Counted from the first letter of the stretch, positions 33,586-45,571 are shown. The stretch: 64,000 nt of DNA from Thecaphora thlaspeos (GCA_900291925.1 UWYS01000008.1:620001-684000), one strand, 5' to 3'. The notes: generated from the letters alone by a model not told the origin. Numbers and translations are program-made.

Positions 33586-35812
33586 CAGAGCGGTTCAAGA
33601 GGGAGGCTTTTCGAACCAGCCTGTGCTCGAAGGACCCGGCAGACAGACGCTGTGAGAGGCGCTGGAGAGAGAGGGGAGGAAAGAAGTCTGAATAGTCTGC
33701 CCGATTAAGCCACCGAGACCAGCGCCATAGTGTGTCCGGAGTGGTTTTGGGGTGGGTGACGGTGGGACGGCAGGACGCTGGGGCGGCGGGGCGGCGGGAC
33801 GGCGGGGCGGAGGTGCTGAAGTGGGAGGGAGCCGCAAGGGTGTATCGAAGCCAAGCAACACGGGCCGGGTCGAGCGAGCGTTCGCCGTGAATGGCGCTCC
33901 ACTAAGGTCGGACAAGCGATCTAGGGACCAACGATGAAAGCGCAGCACCGCGCACAGGATTGTGCTGGCAGGGCTAGCGGTGGGGTCTGTCTTGGTGCGG
34001 AGGCGTGATCTGGAGGCCGGGGGGTCGTCGCGGCCTAGATGGACGGTAGAACAGACGGACGGGCAGCCGGGGACGACGAAGGCTGCCAAGTCAGCGGCGG
34101 TGGAGGTACTGGCACCGATGTGCAAGAGTGTGGGAGAGAGACGGAGAGCGAGTCGGGTCGAGGCGATTCAAATTTAGTAGATGGAGGGAGCAGGCGATGC
34201 TGGTGGTAAAGGCGAACGGTAGTAGAGATCGACGGGTCTTCGCTAAGCACGAGTGTGGTGATGGTGGGGAAAGGAGAGGGGGAGGGAGGATTAGGACGAG
34301 GAAGCTGGGGCCCAAGGTTGCTTGCGGCCAGCAAGCTACTTGGCGGCTTCAACCAGAGTATCCAGTTGTATAGTGAGTGGAGCAGGCAACAAGCACACAT
34401 ACCCACACACATGTGAAACCCTCTTTTCCGTCGCTTGCTTCGATGAGGACCGGCCGGCCCAGCCGCACGCACCTCCTTCGGAGCTCCGCACACATGAATC
34501 AGCAGCCTAGGTTACGTCCTCGCATCGAGCTCCACGCCCGCCCGCCCGCCTGCCTGCGCTAAAAAATTGACGCTCCGACCGACCCCCTTCCCCCTGCGGA
34601 AGACCGGCGCTACTATACCGCGCCTCGCTGTCACCAGCCACCAGATCGAGCGGTAAAAAATACTTCATTTAAATTAAATATAAAAAAACCAACGCCGCAG
34701 GGGGCGGCTACGTGCGAGTTTCGCATCGGCCGTAGACGCCAACCATCTTCATGGCTACGCCGAGGCCCCGGAGGACGTCAGTGCGGGTCAGATGGGTACA
34801 GATAAGAAATGACTGTAATCGAGATCCTCTTCGTCCGCCGGACCTTGTTGCAGTATGTACAGTACAGCCACGTCCAGGCGTCCGTCGGAATCCCGAGCGT
34901 ATCGACTGCGCGCATCAGGCGGAACGAGCAAGGGGCGCCGGCTACGGATACTGTACACAAGCGTGAAGAAGTGAAGCGCCGGGGTCGTATGATGCCTGGC
35001 TTGCTCGACCTGCCAGACAGACCCGAGCTCACCCCTCGATGAGGAAGAGGTAGGTACTGTAAGTGTACCGCGAGTCGAGTGCACCGCCCTTCTGGGCTTT
35101 GCAGGTCAGTCTCGTTGAAAGTGTACTGTACCGCCTCGCTCCGACCCTTTTGTTGCTTGCTGCACTCCTGCTGCCGTTTGCGCGCGTTCTTATGGCTCCG
35201 CGGCGAGGCGCTGAGCCACAGCAACCATCACAGAGAGTGAACTTCTGCCACTTGATCCGTCGAGCTTGGCGACGGAGGAAGGTCCTCGTCGATGCCAGGT
35301 CTGTCGACTGGGCAGGGGTATGAGATGGCCTGATGAGGCAGCAGCCCAAGCCCTGCTCCTCGACGAAGTGGCATGCAGGGCAAATCATGCCGAAGCGGCT
35401 CTGCCCCGGCCCAGCAACTGCTCAGCTTGCTTGTTTTCAGACAAGGGCCCGAGGCCAAGCCAAAGCAAGCAGCAGCGGGTGAGGAAGAGGCAGAAGGCTA
35501 CCCTGCCTGCCTCGGCGCCCACGAGCGCGCACGGCAGCAGGGCAAACGAGCCGACTTCCGGCGGACAAAGGGATGACAGAACCGACCCACGGAACCATCG
35601 GGGGACGGCCGACGAAGCGAGAGCGTGAAACGGACCTGGCTTTTTCCCTTCGGCATACCCGTTCCGTTGGCGCCTCCAACGATGGGAGTCTCGGTGTTCT
35701 CATACCGTGTTATTCCTTATTTGTTACAGGTAGGGAGGGAGGATGAAGTACGGAAATGAGGCGGTGGCAGTCAGAGAGCAGGCTCGGGCTCTGCCGCAGC
35801 GTACTGTACGCG

Positions 35813-35844
35813 TTTTTTTTTTTTTTTTGTTTTTTTGTTTTTTT
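35813..35844. repeat. Interrupted poly-T tract
   Basis: T16-G-T7-G-T7 in non-coding DNA; low-complexity, might mark an old poly(A) insertion in reverse or a nucleosome-excluding element. Confidence 0.8.
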
Positions 35845-37147
35845 GTCCTATACGAGCCAACGCAGAACAATCAAGACTAGTTACCTGTGGTTCTTCAGGC
35901 ATCGGCTGATGCAAAACAGGGCTGAAGAACATAGGCTGAGCGTCTCGTCGTAAGAGTGATGTATGGTCGCGCCTCTCACAACTGTACCCTTCCGCCGTCT
36001 CGTGAGATCAGCCCATCCCACCTCCTTCTCTGACACTGGTGTCAATCGTATGTATGTATGGGTTGGTCTCTTTAGCGGCTAGCCATGTCATCACAGTACA
36101 CTCAGAGTAGTGTGTAGTTGGCCACCTGTAGTTAACTAGTCCCTTCTGCTTCGTATGTCGACTAGTCCTACAGCACTATATTGACAGCCGAGATGCTTAT
36201 GTTGCGGCCGCCTGTTGATCTTGCGCTGCCCCATCTTTTTTCGACCTTCTTTCATCCCACCACCGGGCAGATATCCTGTTCGCTTCCAGCGAACCGCCTC
36301 GTCTATACGCATCGCAGCGGCGTGAGGTGACAACCCGCTCAGGACGTCCGAGATCCAAGCTCGCTGTCCCGTGCTTTGGGAGCGGCCAGTGTCTCGCCGT
36401 AACGCCGTTTCGTCGGCAGCAAGAGCGTACTCTGTCGCGGAAGGTCTCTGGTCATTGTCGCGGGCATACGGTCGTACGGACGAACGACGAAGAGGTCCGG
36501 GAGACGCTCGCAGTTTTCCGACGGAGGAGACCATCTTTCGGAAGGCGGTATCTGCGTCTCGGATGGAAAGTAGCGGCGGGTGATCACCTCTTCGCTCGAG
36601 TTGGACCTCATCCGGCCTTCGCGTAAAGGCGGCATCGTCTTTTGCGGTCCGCTTGCTTGCAGCGTCGACAGCTAGGTCTTGCCTGTCATCTCGGACTTTG
36701 GCCGTCGGCGTAACATTCCCCGGCTCGGACCGGAGGTTCGATGGGCCGGAAGATATGGGATGGTTGGTGCACCTGACAGAGTGAGAGGACGACTCTTGAC
36801 AAGGGATCGTCGCAGTGCGCCATGCAGACCATGGACCCTGAAAACCTCTCGGAGGCCATGTGTGGCTCTCGTCGCTGCAGCGAATAGGATGATCGTCGGT
36901 TTCGTCGGTCTCGTCGTCCAATCGGTTTTGAGATGATGCTCAGCCGATGTCAGGAGAACGACGAATGTCACGAAAACGGAGCACGATGCCAGAAGAGACG
37001 ACGATGGATTTGGCCGCGAATTTTGCTCGCATTTTTTCTTGTTTCTTTCTGTGGCGTCCTCGCTCCTGGCTGAGAGGTGAACGGGGCAGGACAAGATCGT
37101 TTGAATCCGCTGCTGTCGCTCGGAGGATCTTGCATCGTCAGTACAGA

Positions 37148-37160
37148 GTGTACTGTACAC
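37148..37160. repeat. Odd palindrome GTGTACTGTACAC (member of a dispersed motif)
   Basis: Perfect 13-nt inverted repeat around a central T. The 11-nt core TGTACTGTACA also occurs at 1840-1850 and, in reverse, at 34856-34866; close variants lie at 34949-34957, 35122-35132 and 35799-35811. Confidence 0.75.
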
Positions 37161-37671
37161 GATGACAACCACGGCGCTGCAACCGGCAAGGAACGACGGC
37201 GAGCGTGCGGTTTCTGACCTGTGACGGATACAAGGGTCGAAATCGACAGGCGTTGCTGGCCGCGCCATGGACAGCCTCGCTGTCAATTGAAAGTGATGGC
37301 GGCCATGAAGAACGCCAGACTGCCTCGTCACATCGAGCGTCAACTGAAAGACCTTGAGTGCGACGTACATATAATCGGCATGACATCGCTGCTCTCACTT
37401 CGGCATAGACCCCTCGGGGCATACGGCAGGACCGCTATGCGAGGCTGAACATGTCCCTTTCCGATACATCGTCGTTGCTTCCGATGTGAACACAAGGCCA
37501 GGAATCCACCTGCTTTCAGGGCCCGCTTTCCCGTGCGCTGTCGCGTCAGGCCCGAGTGGCGATGAGGGCAAGTTTTGATGTCATGAAGCGTTACTGTAGC
37601 AACAGGCCAGCCGTGTCGTCCATCCCGATGAGGGACAACAATCCCGTTTGTATGCGACAGCGGGTGTGTTC

Positions 37672-37679
37672 AAAAAAAA
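37672..37679 (-). terminator. Pol III terminator of tRNA-Val
   Basis: Eight A on the plus strand (T8 on the tRNA strand), with A5 at 37683-37687 closer to the gene as a first stop site. Confidence 0.75.
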
Positions 37680-37692
37680 GCCAAAAAGATTG

Positions 37693-37781
37693 TGCCCTAA
37701 CCAAGAATCGAACTTGGAGCTCCTCTGCGTAACTACTCAACACATGTGAAAGAGGTAGTTTGACCATTAACCTATTAGGGC
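37693..37781 (-). tRNA. tRNA-Val (anticodon CAC) with a 17-nt intron
   Basis: Acceptor GCCCTAA/TTAGGGC (7 bp) with discriminator A at 37693. D arm GGTT...AACT with GG in the loop; anticodon stem CCTCT/AGAGG; loop TTCACA(C) with U33, anticodon CAC at 37748-37746 and A37; T arm CCAAG-TTCGATT-CTTGG. The fold requires removal of 37744-37728 as an intron between positions 37 and 38, leaving 72 nt. Poly-T follows on the transcribed strand. Isotype is read from the anticodon only. Confidence 0.87.
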
Positions 37782-37830
37782 TGGACCACTTTACTAACGA
37801 ATCATTAGATACACACGTTATAAATTTACA

Positions 37831-37860
37831 ATATATATACACCAAATATATATACACCAA
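37831..37860. repeat. Tandem duplication of a 15-nt AT-rich unit
   Basis: ATATATATACACCAA occurs twice in perfect tandem, 50 nt upstream (in tRNA direction) of tRNA-Val and within the PEX6 upstream region. Could provide TATA-like sequence for the tRNA gene. Confidence 0.85.
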
Positions 37861-38072
37861 TTAATTGACAATTCAATGGATTCGGCTGACCGGCTATGAA
37901 TGCTTTGGTCGCTCCGCTCCGGTCTGTTTCACGGCGCGAGCGGAGGGGCCAACCGACGCCATCGGCCTTTCTTCCCGAACACCTGCCTCGCCTCCGAGCT
38001 CCTCCTGCCTTCCCACCAGACCTCAAACACTTGTCATACATCATTAGACCAAGACTCCTACACCGACACAAG

Positions 38073-41000
38073 ATGGCCGTCGCCACCTCTACCCAAGGGA
38101 CACCATGCATCGCAGTAGCACAAGCGCCAACAGCAGATGCGGTCAGCTGGGAGCTCATCAGCGGCGAGGCTGTCCGCGACCCGTCACACCAGCAACCCGT
38201 CCTCCTCTCCACGACGCTCTGGCAACAGCTCGCCACCGAAGCAAGCCAGCACTACTCTCCTCCATCATCATTCCAGGCAGGCACATCGGCTCCGCGCATC
38301 GCCGTCTCGATCGCATCCACTAAACGCAGCGCTAGGTCTGGCCAGCCGTCGTCCCTGCCCGCTCTGACCTGCTGGGCCGAGAGGGCTCCTGACTCGACAA
38401 ACGAGGTAAGCAGAGCTGACCCCCATAGCTGTCACCTCTTTTATTCTGCAAGAGCCGCTATCTCGTGCTCTGACTTACTCCGCGTCGCCTCCGCCCTCTG
38501 TATGCTACAGGCACACCACGCCAAGCTCCCCGTCGACATCGCCGGCAAGCTCGGGCTGAGGCGGTCCTCTTCCTCCCGCAGTCGAGACGTTCAGGCTCTG
38601 TCCATACAGCGTCATGCGGTACTTGATCTCTCTGTTGCCTACCTGGCCGCCTCCTCGGAATCAGGCTTTGAGCTGGCGCAGAACTCGCAGGATGCCATCG
38701 TGGACCAGCTCGACGGTCGGATCCTGCACCAGGGCGACCTCGTTCGCCTCCGTCTCGGCAGCTCCCTCCTCTCGGTCCGCATCGTCATGACCGAACCGGT
38801 GCTCCAGGGACGTTTCGACGCCGACTGCACCCAGATCCTCATGATGGTGGACGACGACAACAACGGCCTCGCACAGTACGGAGCGGCCGTCGGCGACGTC
38901 TCCGTCTCCTCGATCTCTGACCTGGCAACGCTCACCACATCTTCCGATGCCCCAAGCGCGGACGACAACGAAGGCGACGAGAGCGATGGATTCTCGATCG
39001 ATGAATCCTACCTCGCTCAATCGGTCCTGCAGGACTTCACCGATGGATCGGACGCCTTTCTCTCGTCGCCCTTCGGCGTGGTTTTTCCGGCGCTACAGCA
39101 GCACGCTTTCAGCAAGCCTGCCAGTAGCAGCAAGCGGGAGCTCCTCACCAAGAAAAAGAAGAGCTGTCTGGTCCAGGAGCTTTCCGACCACGGCGTATTG
39201 CACGACGCCCTTGCCAGCTGGCGCAAGCATCAGAGCAATGGCGGCGACGCGTTCAATGACTCAGAGGATGTCGACGAGGAGGACATCATCCTGCTGAGCG
39301 AAAAGGACCTCGCGGCGATCGGAGCCTTCAACGGCGACTGGGCCGTGGCAGAGCTTGCGAGCGCAGAGAAAGCCAGACTCGTGCGCCTCTTTTGCGCTGC
39401 AGACTTGGCTTCATCAGTAGCGGCGATCACGTCACACTCCACTCCGGCCAGGCCGCCGCTAGCGTGGATCTCGCCCACGCTGCGCCAGAACCTGTCTTCA
39501 TCCGACTTTAGTCCAGTGCAGGCAGGCCGAAGCACGCTGACGCTCCGACCACTCGGCACGAGGGCGCCTCGCAGCGGAGACGAGCTCCGGGCGCCGGTCG
39601 CACGCACCTGCCCCATACCGCTACCTTTTGCCGACAACGTCGCCATCGCGAGGGTGGCGAGCCCATTCAGCGTCGATCGTGCCTACCAGGGCCTCTTTCT
39701 TGAAGCTCTGAGGACCTACTTCGAGGATAGGCAGCGGATCTGCAAGGAAGGCGATGTCATTGCCGTCGCCATCGACGCGGGCAAGGCGCGCTTCGTGCGC
39801 AAGGAGGGGGGCCAGGCGGCTGCTTCTGACGCAGCGATGGAGGATGTTCACGAACTCAGGTACGTCTACAGCGTCAAGGGCCTGGTGCAGACAAGTCAGA
39901 GGCTTCAAGATCTGACACATTGCATCGCCCTGTCTTCGGCACGACGTTCCTGCTCTTCAGGCTGCCGGGAAGCACCGCTGCACCGCAAAAGACCGCCATC
40001 GTCCACTTCCGGATCTCAACGCTGACCGGCGAGCTGATCGCTCCCGTCAAGCCTGCAGCCGACAACGGCGGCGGCGTCGCTGCTGCCAAGCACGAGGACG
40101 AGGCCTCGATCGCACTGCGCTCGCAGGCGGGCAAGCTCGGCTGCGTGGTGGACCCCAACGTAACGAAGATGGTGCAGACGGGCGTGGAGAAGTGCCGCGT
40201 GGCCGACTCGGCCCGCTGGCTCGACGTCGTCTCGGACACGCCCGACAGGCCACAGGTACTGGACGCAGACGCATCGTCGGGCTCCTCACCCTTGACCGCC
40301 CTTGGCAGCGCTTACGCCTCCCTCCTCGAGCTGCTCAGCGCTACGCTGCAGCCTAATGCCGGCCGCTTCGGCCTTCACCTCTCGGTGCTGCTGAAGGGAG
40401 CGAGAGGGAGCGGAAAGCGCACGATAGCACGATGGGTGGCGCAAGCGACGGGCGTGCAGCTGATCGAGATCGACTGTTTCGACCTCGTCTTGGACACTGA
40501 CGCGAGGACAGAGGGGACTTTACGGGCCAGATTCGACAAAGCGGCCGACTGTGCTCCCGCCATCCTGCTGCTGCGAAACATCGACGCGTTGGCGCGCAAG
40601 AGCCAGGCGCTAGAGACGGGCCAGGAACCGGCCATGGCGACCGTGCTGCAGAAGTGCGTAGAGGAGCTGCGCATCGCTACATCGACCACCACGATGCCCG
40701 TCGCAGTCTTTGGCACCACGAGCGACCCGGACAAGTGCCCAACAGGCGTCCTTGGGTGCTTCAAGCACGAGATTTCCTTCCAGGTGCGTAGAGCGCTCCC
40801 AACCTCTTCGATCCCGTCTTCCCGCTTAGTCTCCTCGTCTCGCTTCCGAGCGATCATGCTAATACTCACTGTCGTGTGCTCGGTTCCTGCCCTGCAGGCT
40901 CCCAACGAAGCCGAGCGACTCCAGATGCTCCAGATTGCGCTCGACCGGGTAGCGCTCAGCCCGGATGTTGACCTCAAGAACCTCGCCACGCAGACGGCCG

Positions 41001-42705
41001 CTCTGGTCGCCGCAGACCTCGTCAACCTCGTCTCGCGCGCCAAGCTGGCCTCGGTCTCGCGGCTCCGCAAGGGGCTCGGCGCACGCCACGACTCGGTGCG
41101 GGACTTCGACCTCGTCCTCTCCGGCGTGGTGCTAACAGGTTCTGACTTCGAGCAGGCCCTCAACAAGGCGCGTTCGAGCTACAGCGAGAGCATCGGCGCC
41201 TCCAAGATTCCCAACGTCACGTGGGACGACGTCGGCGGTCTGGCAAGCGTCAAGAGTGATATCCTCGACACCATCCAACTGCCGCTCGAGCATCCGGAGC
41301 TGTTCAGCGACGGTCTGAAGAAACGCAGCGGCATCCTCCTCTACGGCCCTCCCGGAACGGGCAAGACGCTGCTTGCGAAAGCGGTGGCCACCTCTTGCTC
41401 GCTCAACTTTTTCTCCGTCAAGGGACCGGAGCTGCTCAACATGTACATCGGCGAGTCCGAGGCCAACGTGAGGAGGGTGTTTCAGAGGGCAAGGGACGCC
41501 AAGCCTTGCGTCATCTTCTTTGACGAGCTGGACTCGGTCGCGCCCAAGAGGGGCAACCAGGGCGACTCAGGCGGTGTGATGGACAGGATAGTCAGTCAGC
41601 TCCTCGCTGAGCTGGATGGTATGGCGGGAAGCTCGGAGGGGACGGACGTGTTCGTCATTGGTGCGACCAACCGACCGGATCTGCTGGATCCGGCGCTGCT
41701 AAGACCGGGAAGGTGCGTACGACTTGCTCTATCTATTGCTTCGTTCCTCTTTGCGCCTCGCCACTAACCTCCGCTTTACCCCTCCCTACTGGCTCCAGAT
41801 TCGACCGAATGCTCTACCTCTCGGTCTCGGAGACGCACTCGGCCCAGCTCAACATCCTGCAAGCCCTGACGCGCAAGTTCAAGCTGGACCCTGACCTCGG
41901 CGACCTCTCGGTGATTGCCAACCAATGCCCATTCAACCTGACGGGAGCCGACTTCTACGCCCTGTGTTCGGACGCCATGCTGAAGGCCATGACTCGGAAA
42001 GCGTCGGAAGTCGACGAGGCCATCGCGACGATAAACGCTAGGCCGGGACCCAAGACGCATCCGCACCCGCTGACGCCGCAGTACTACCTGGCCGAGATGG
42101 CCAAGCCGGACGAGATCGAGGTTAGAGTGAGCCGACAGGACTTCGAGGGAGCGTTGAGGGAGCTGGTGCCTAGCGTGTCGGAGCAGGAGATGGAGCACTA
42201 TAGAGAGGTGCAGGCTAAGTTTTCCAACCCCAAGAAGAAGGAAGAGGAGGAAAGCCAAGCGGAAAAGGGCCAGGAGACGGATGGAGACGAGGCGACGAGG
42301 AAGAAGATGGAGGCGTTGATCAACAGGGCCAATGCAGAGGGGGGCCATACCTTGATGCCAGCAGAGGAGAAGGATAAGGGACAGGGAAAGGGCATGGAGA
42401 GGCTATCGTCGAACCACCTGCAGGCTTCACCGACCAGTCCGAGCAGGTTGTTCGTAAGAAAGCCAAGCACTGGATTCGCAAACGGTAGCAGCGGCTGCAC
42501 GGAAGGGGCAACGGGAGCGGCAGCTTCCTCTAGTTGCAATTCCAGGCTGGACATTAGGGAGGGTGAAGGAGCATCGTCGGCCGCGCCCCTGGACAAAGGT
42601 AAAGGCAAGGCGAAGGCAAAGGCCGCCGACGACGTCGAGGCCGAGGGGCGCAAGGCGGACACACACGCAGCAAAGGACAAGAGCAAGGGTAAGGGCAACG
42701 CCTGA
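38073..42705 (+). CDS. PEX6: Peroxisomal AAA ATPase Pex6
   Basis: Exons 38073-38405, 38511-39859, 39961-40783, 40898-41712, 41799-42705; 1408 residues. Pex6 forms a hexamer with Pex1 that pulls ubiquitinated Pex5 off the peroxisomal membrane. The D2 ATPase is canonical: '[13 protein letters not shown]', Walker A GPPGTGKT (985-992), Walker B IFFDELD, '[24 protein letters not shown]'. D1 is degenerate (GARGSGKRT at 707-715, no acidic Walker [10 protein letters not shown]), as usual for Pex6. Introns 1 and 3 are multiples of three with no stop, so they could be missed. The exon 2/3 junction (39859/39961) is the least certain. A 150-residue Lys/Glu/Gly-rich C-terminal tail lengthens the protein beyond typical Pex6. 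I chose ATG 38073; an in-frame ATG at 37896 would add 59 residues. Confidence 0.93.
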
Positions 42706-42924
42706 TGCAAGCCGGTCGACATGGGGCATACCAGTCAATTCTCAAGGTGTGCCGTCGCACAGTATCAGCGGCAGCAGAGAAAATGGATAGAAAAAAAAAA
42801 TAGAGACGAGGAAAGGAAATCGGAACGTTCCGGCAAAGACCGGATGGTATAGACGTTATCGCTCGTAACTAGGGGTGCTCGTTATGCTCGTCCAAGGTGC
42901 GCGCTCGAGGGCGAAGCGACACCT

Positions 42925-43657
42925 CTAGTACGCGGACTGCGGGTTGGTAGCGGGGTGGCTGGGGGTAGCGGAGTGGACGGCCGGGTGATCCTGACCAGCG
43001 GCTGTTCCGACGGGCTGAACGTGTTCGTTCTGGCCGTACGTGTTGTGCAAGTCGGCAGCGGTGGAGAGGTGGCTCTTCTTTTCGCTGCGCTGGTGGTCGT
43101 TTGAGGTCTTGACGTGCTGGGCCTGCTCGACCTTGTGCTGCGTCGACGAGAGACGACCCTGCTGTTGGGCCAGCGCGTTCTCGGCGTTGTTGATGCGCAT
43201 GCGCACCTCTTCGATGTGGCGGACCGCTTCGTTGTGCTTGGTCGTCGCCTTGTCGAGTTTGGCCTGCGTCTTGTGCTCCTGTGAGGTCGTAGAGGGGAAA
43301 AGAGGATGTGATAGGAGGGTGAGATGAGAGTGGGAGAGAACTTAGAGGCAGAGGAAGGGGGATACGTACAGCCTTGACGCTCTTCTCGAGCTCCTTCTGG
43401 GCCTTCTCCTCCTTGACGAGCTTCGACTCCTTCGTGTCCTTGCTGAGCTCCTTTTCGGCCTGCGCACGCGCGAGGATAGACAAGGTGAGATAAGGGAGGG
43501 TCAGCAACTGCAGAGGGCGAACACAACCAGGCCAGATACGGAACGACGAAGGGAGAGGGGAAGGACTCGGGCAAGGGCAACATACCTTGTGAACCGTCTT
43601 CTCGTCAGCCTTCTCCTGCTTGTGGAGGGCCTTCTCCTTGATCATCCTGCTGTCCAT
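42925..43657 (-). CDS. Small charged coiled-coil protein
   Basis: Exons on the minus strand: 43657-43586, 43459-43370, 43278-42925, all phase 0, 171 residues. The protein is Lys/Glu/Gln/Ala-rich and helical over most of its length (MIKEKALHKQEKADEK, KELEKSVKA, 'RHIEEVRMRINNAENALAQQQ'), ending in a Pro/His/Ser-rich tail and QSAY. No signal peptide or membrane segment. Similar small coiled-coil proteins are annotated loosely in basidiomycetes (some as DNA-binding Ncp1-like), but I cannot confirm the family. Clean splice sites and continuous coiled-coil periodicity across exons support the model. Confidence 0.78.
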
Positions 43658-44699
43658 GGTGGGCTGTGTCGTGGTGGGCTGGTTGGTGTGGTAGGGTATC
43701 GTCGTGCGGTAGAATGCCTTAGTAAGATGTGCTGGCGATAATGGGCGGAGATGGGCAGACGGAAGGGTCTCTTATATCTTTTCGTCAAGCCAAGCCGCGA
43801 GTTGAGGAGCGACTGCTCGAGTGTCTTTGCCAGCGAGTCTGGGTGTCCAGAGTGAGAGACAGGCAGGGCGATATCGTCATGCGACCACTGGAGGAGTTCT
43901 ATTTCTTGGCCTCCTCTCACGTAGACGTGCGCTGTGGAGGCGAGATGGCCTTCGCCACGCCCACCGATGACATTATCGTCTCTTGAGCCTCGTCCTCGTC
44001 CTCGTCCTCGTCCTTGTTGGCTCGAGGAAAGCGGCGAACGGAGCGCACCACTGTAGATCACTTTGGCCAGGGGCTAGACTAGCAGCCCATCTGAACAAGA
44101 CAACACCAAGCCGAAACGCCGATCATGGCAACGCCGATGATTTGGCGCCAGAAGAGACTCATCAGCATTCATACGCTGGTGATGTGATGCTGCGCTCTCG
44201 GTTGAACTTTCCCGTCGTCCTGGGCCGTTGCACGTGGAATGTGAAACATTAGGTGATGAGGAGCGTAGGGTACAAGATCGTGGCTGTGCAGGGTGGACGG
44301 GATGGATGGTGGGTGGATGGGTGGCGAAAGCGTTTGATCTCGTCCAGCGTCCTCGCCGCCGCCGCCGCCGCCGCCCGATCGTGTCGGTCAAGCCGCGGAT
44401 CGGGAAGCGGCCGTCGAAGCGCGACGCGTAGATTGCGAGGAGCGTCGAGGCGTTTTGCTTTTGCTGGCCGTCCAAGGCGGCCCGAGCACGAGAGAGAGCG
44501 CCTCGCTGTTGCGCGTCTTGTTCCCCGAACCCTTCTCGATCCTGCTCCCAACCAACACCACCACCCACCCACCGCCCCCGAACCAGAGCACTCCTCTCGC
44601 CCCTCACCCAGCGCACACAGCGCACACAGGTCAATCTTCCAACCACGGACCAAGTAGCCGAGCGATAACGAGATACACCACAACACGCTCGTCGCCACC
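43658..44699. promoter_or_regulatory. Divergent promoter region (coiled-coil gene / ASF1)
   Basis: 1.04 kb without supported genes. It holds an imperfect TCCTCG repeat near 43988-44012, a CACGTG at 44231-44236, a CCG run near 44355-44375, and an ACGCGT hexamer at 44424-44429. Confidence 0.45.
44424..44429. promoter_or_regulatory. ACGCGT (MluI cell-cycle box-like) upstream of ASF1
   Basis: Exact MCB hexamer about 270 nt upstream of the ASF1 start. MBF-type factors drive S-phase genes through this motif in yeasts, and ASF1 acts in S phase. Single occurrence, so weak. Confidence 0.3.
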
Positions 44700-45571
44700 A
44701 TGTCCATCGTCCACCTCCAGGCCATCGATATCCTCAATGCCGAGGCAAAGTTCTCCGGTGAGCGTCGCCTCTCCTTCCTGGCCGGATCGGCGACTCTCGA
44801 AGCTCGCTGTAGTGCTTACCTCCCCTGTGCCCTCTCCTCACACTTCGATCGCAGATCCGTACATCTTCAAGATCACATTCGAATGCATCTCGTCATTGGA
44901 GCATGGTGCGTCTCTCTTCCGCCCCTGGACGGACCGCCTCTTTCGTGGCCTACACCGCTCCGTGACCTGCTCACACTTCGTCTTCTTATCTATTCCTCCT
45001 TCCCTCGCTCAGACATCGAATGGAAGCTAATCTACGTCGGCTCCGCCGAGTCGGAATCCTACGATCAGGAGCTAGACAACTGCATGGTGGGGCCTGTCCC
45101 AGTCGGAGTCAACTCGTTTGAATTCGAAGCGGCCGCACCTTCACCGGACAAAATTCCCGCCTCCGACCTTCTTGGCGTGACGGTGATCCTGCTCACTGCA
45201 TCCTACAAGGATGCCGAGTTCATCCGCGTCGGCTACTACGTCAACAACGCCTACGAGACGGAAGAGCTGAGGGAGAACCCGCCGGATCAGGTCGATCTCA
45301 CCAAAGTGAGGAGGGAGGTGTTGGTCAGCAAACCGAGAGTCACCAGGTTTAACATCAAATGGTCAGTAGGCGACACGAACCCGGCCCTCACGCAGATATG
45401 ACAGTTTCAGCAGCGAGAAGGGGACGGTCCTGACGATGCGTACATGTTCCCCGCCGCGTGTGCTCTTTCCTTTCTGCCAACAACAGGGACTCGGACGACA
45501 AGGCTACAGCAACATCGTCAGCAATGACGACGACAGAATCCAACTCGTTTGCCTCCGTCCCCGTCTCGTAG
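44700..45571 (+). CDS. ASF1: Histone H3-H4 chaperone Asf1
   Basis: Exons 44700-44757, 44855-44905, 45013-45361, 45487-45571; 180 residues. Asf1 hands H3-H4 dimers to CAF-1 and HIRA during replication-coupled and replication-independent chromatin assembly. The immunoglobulin-like core is complete: MSIVHLQAIDILN, 'DPYIFKITFECISSLEHDIEWK', 'IYVGSAESESYDQELDNCMVG', 'GVTVILLTASYKDAEFIRVGYYVNN', 'RFNIKW'. After the core there is only a short Ser/Thr-rich tail (about 26 residues) encoded by exon 4; it lacks the long acidic tail of S. cerevisiae Asf1. All three introns restore the family sequence exactly. Confidence 0.96.

Larger units (their letters stand above)
33586..37692. other. 4.1-kb gene-poor interval
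   Basis: No supported protein gene; the longest ORF (36136-36921, minus) begins without ATG and resembles nothing known. Contents seen: G/C-rich imperfect repeat at 33760-33815, an AT island with ATTTAAATTAAATATAAAAA near 34660-34690, poly-T with interruptions at 35813-35844, and a cluster of TGTACTGTACA-type odd palindromes (34856-34866, 34949-34957, 35122-35132, 35799-35811, 37148-37160). It may hold the promoter of the orphan gene, non-coding transcripts, or replication or chromatin elements. Confidence 0.5.

Noticed and set aside
36136..36921. 261-codon minus-strand ORF
   Set aside because: No ATG at its beginning, no recognisable domain, and overlaps another long spurious ORF.
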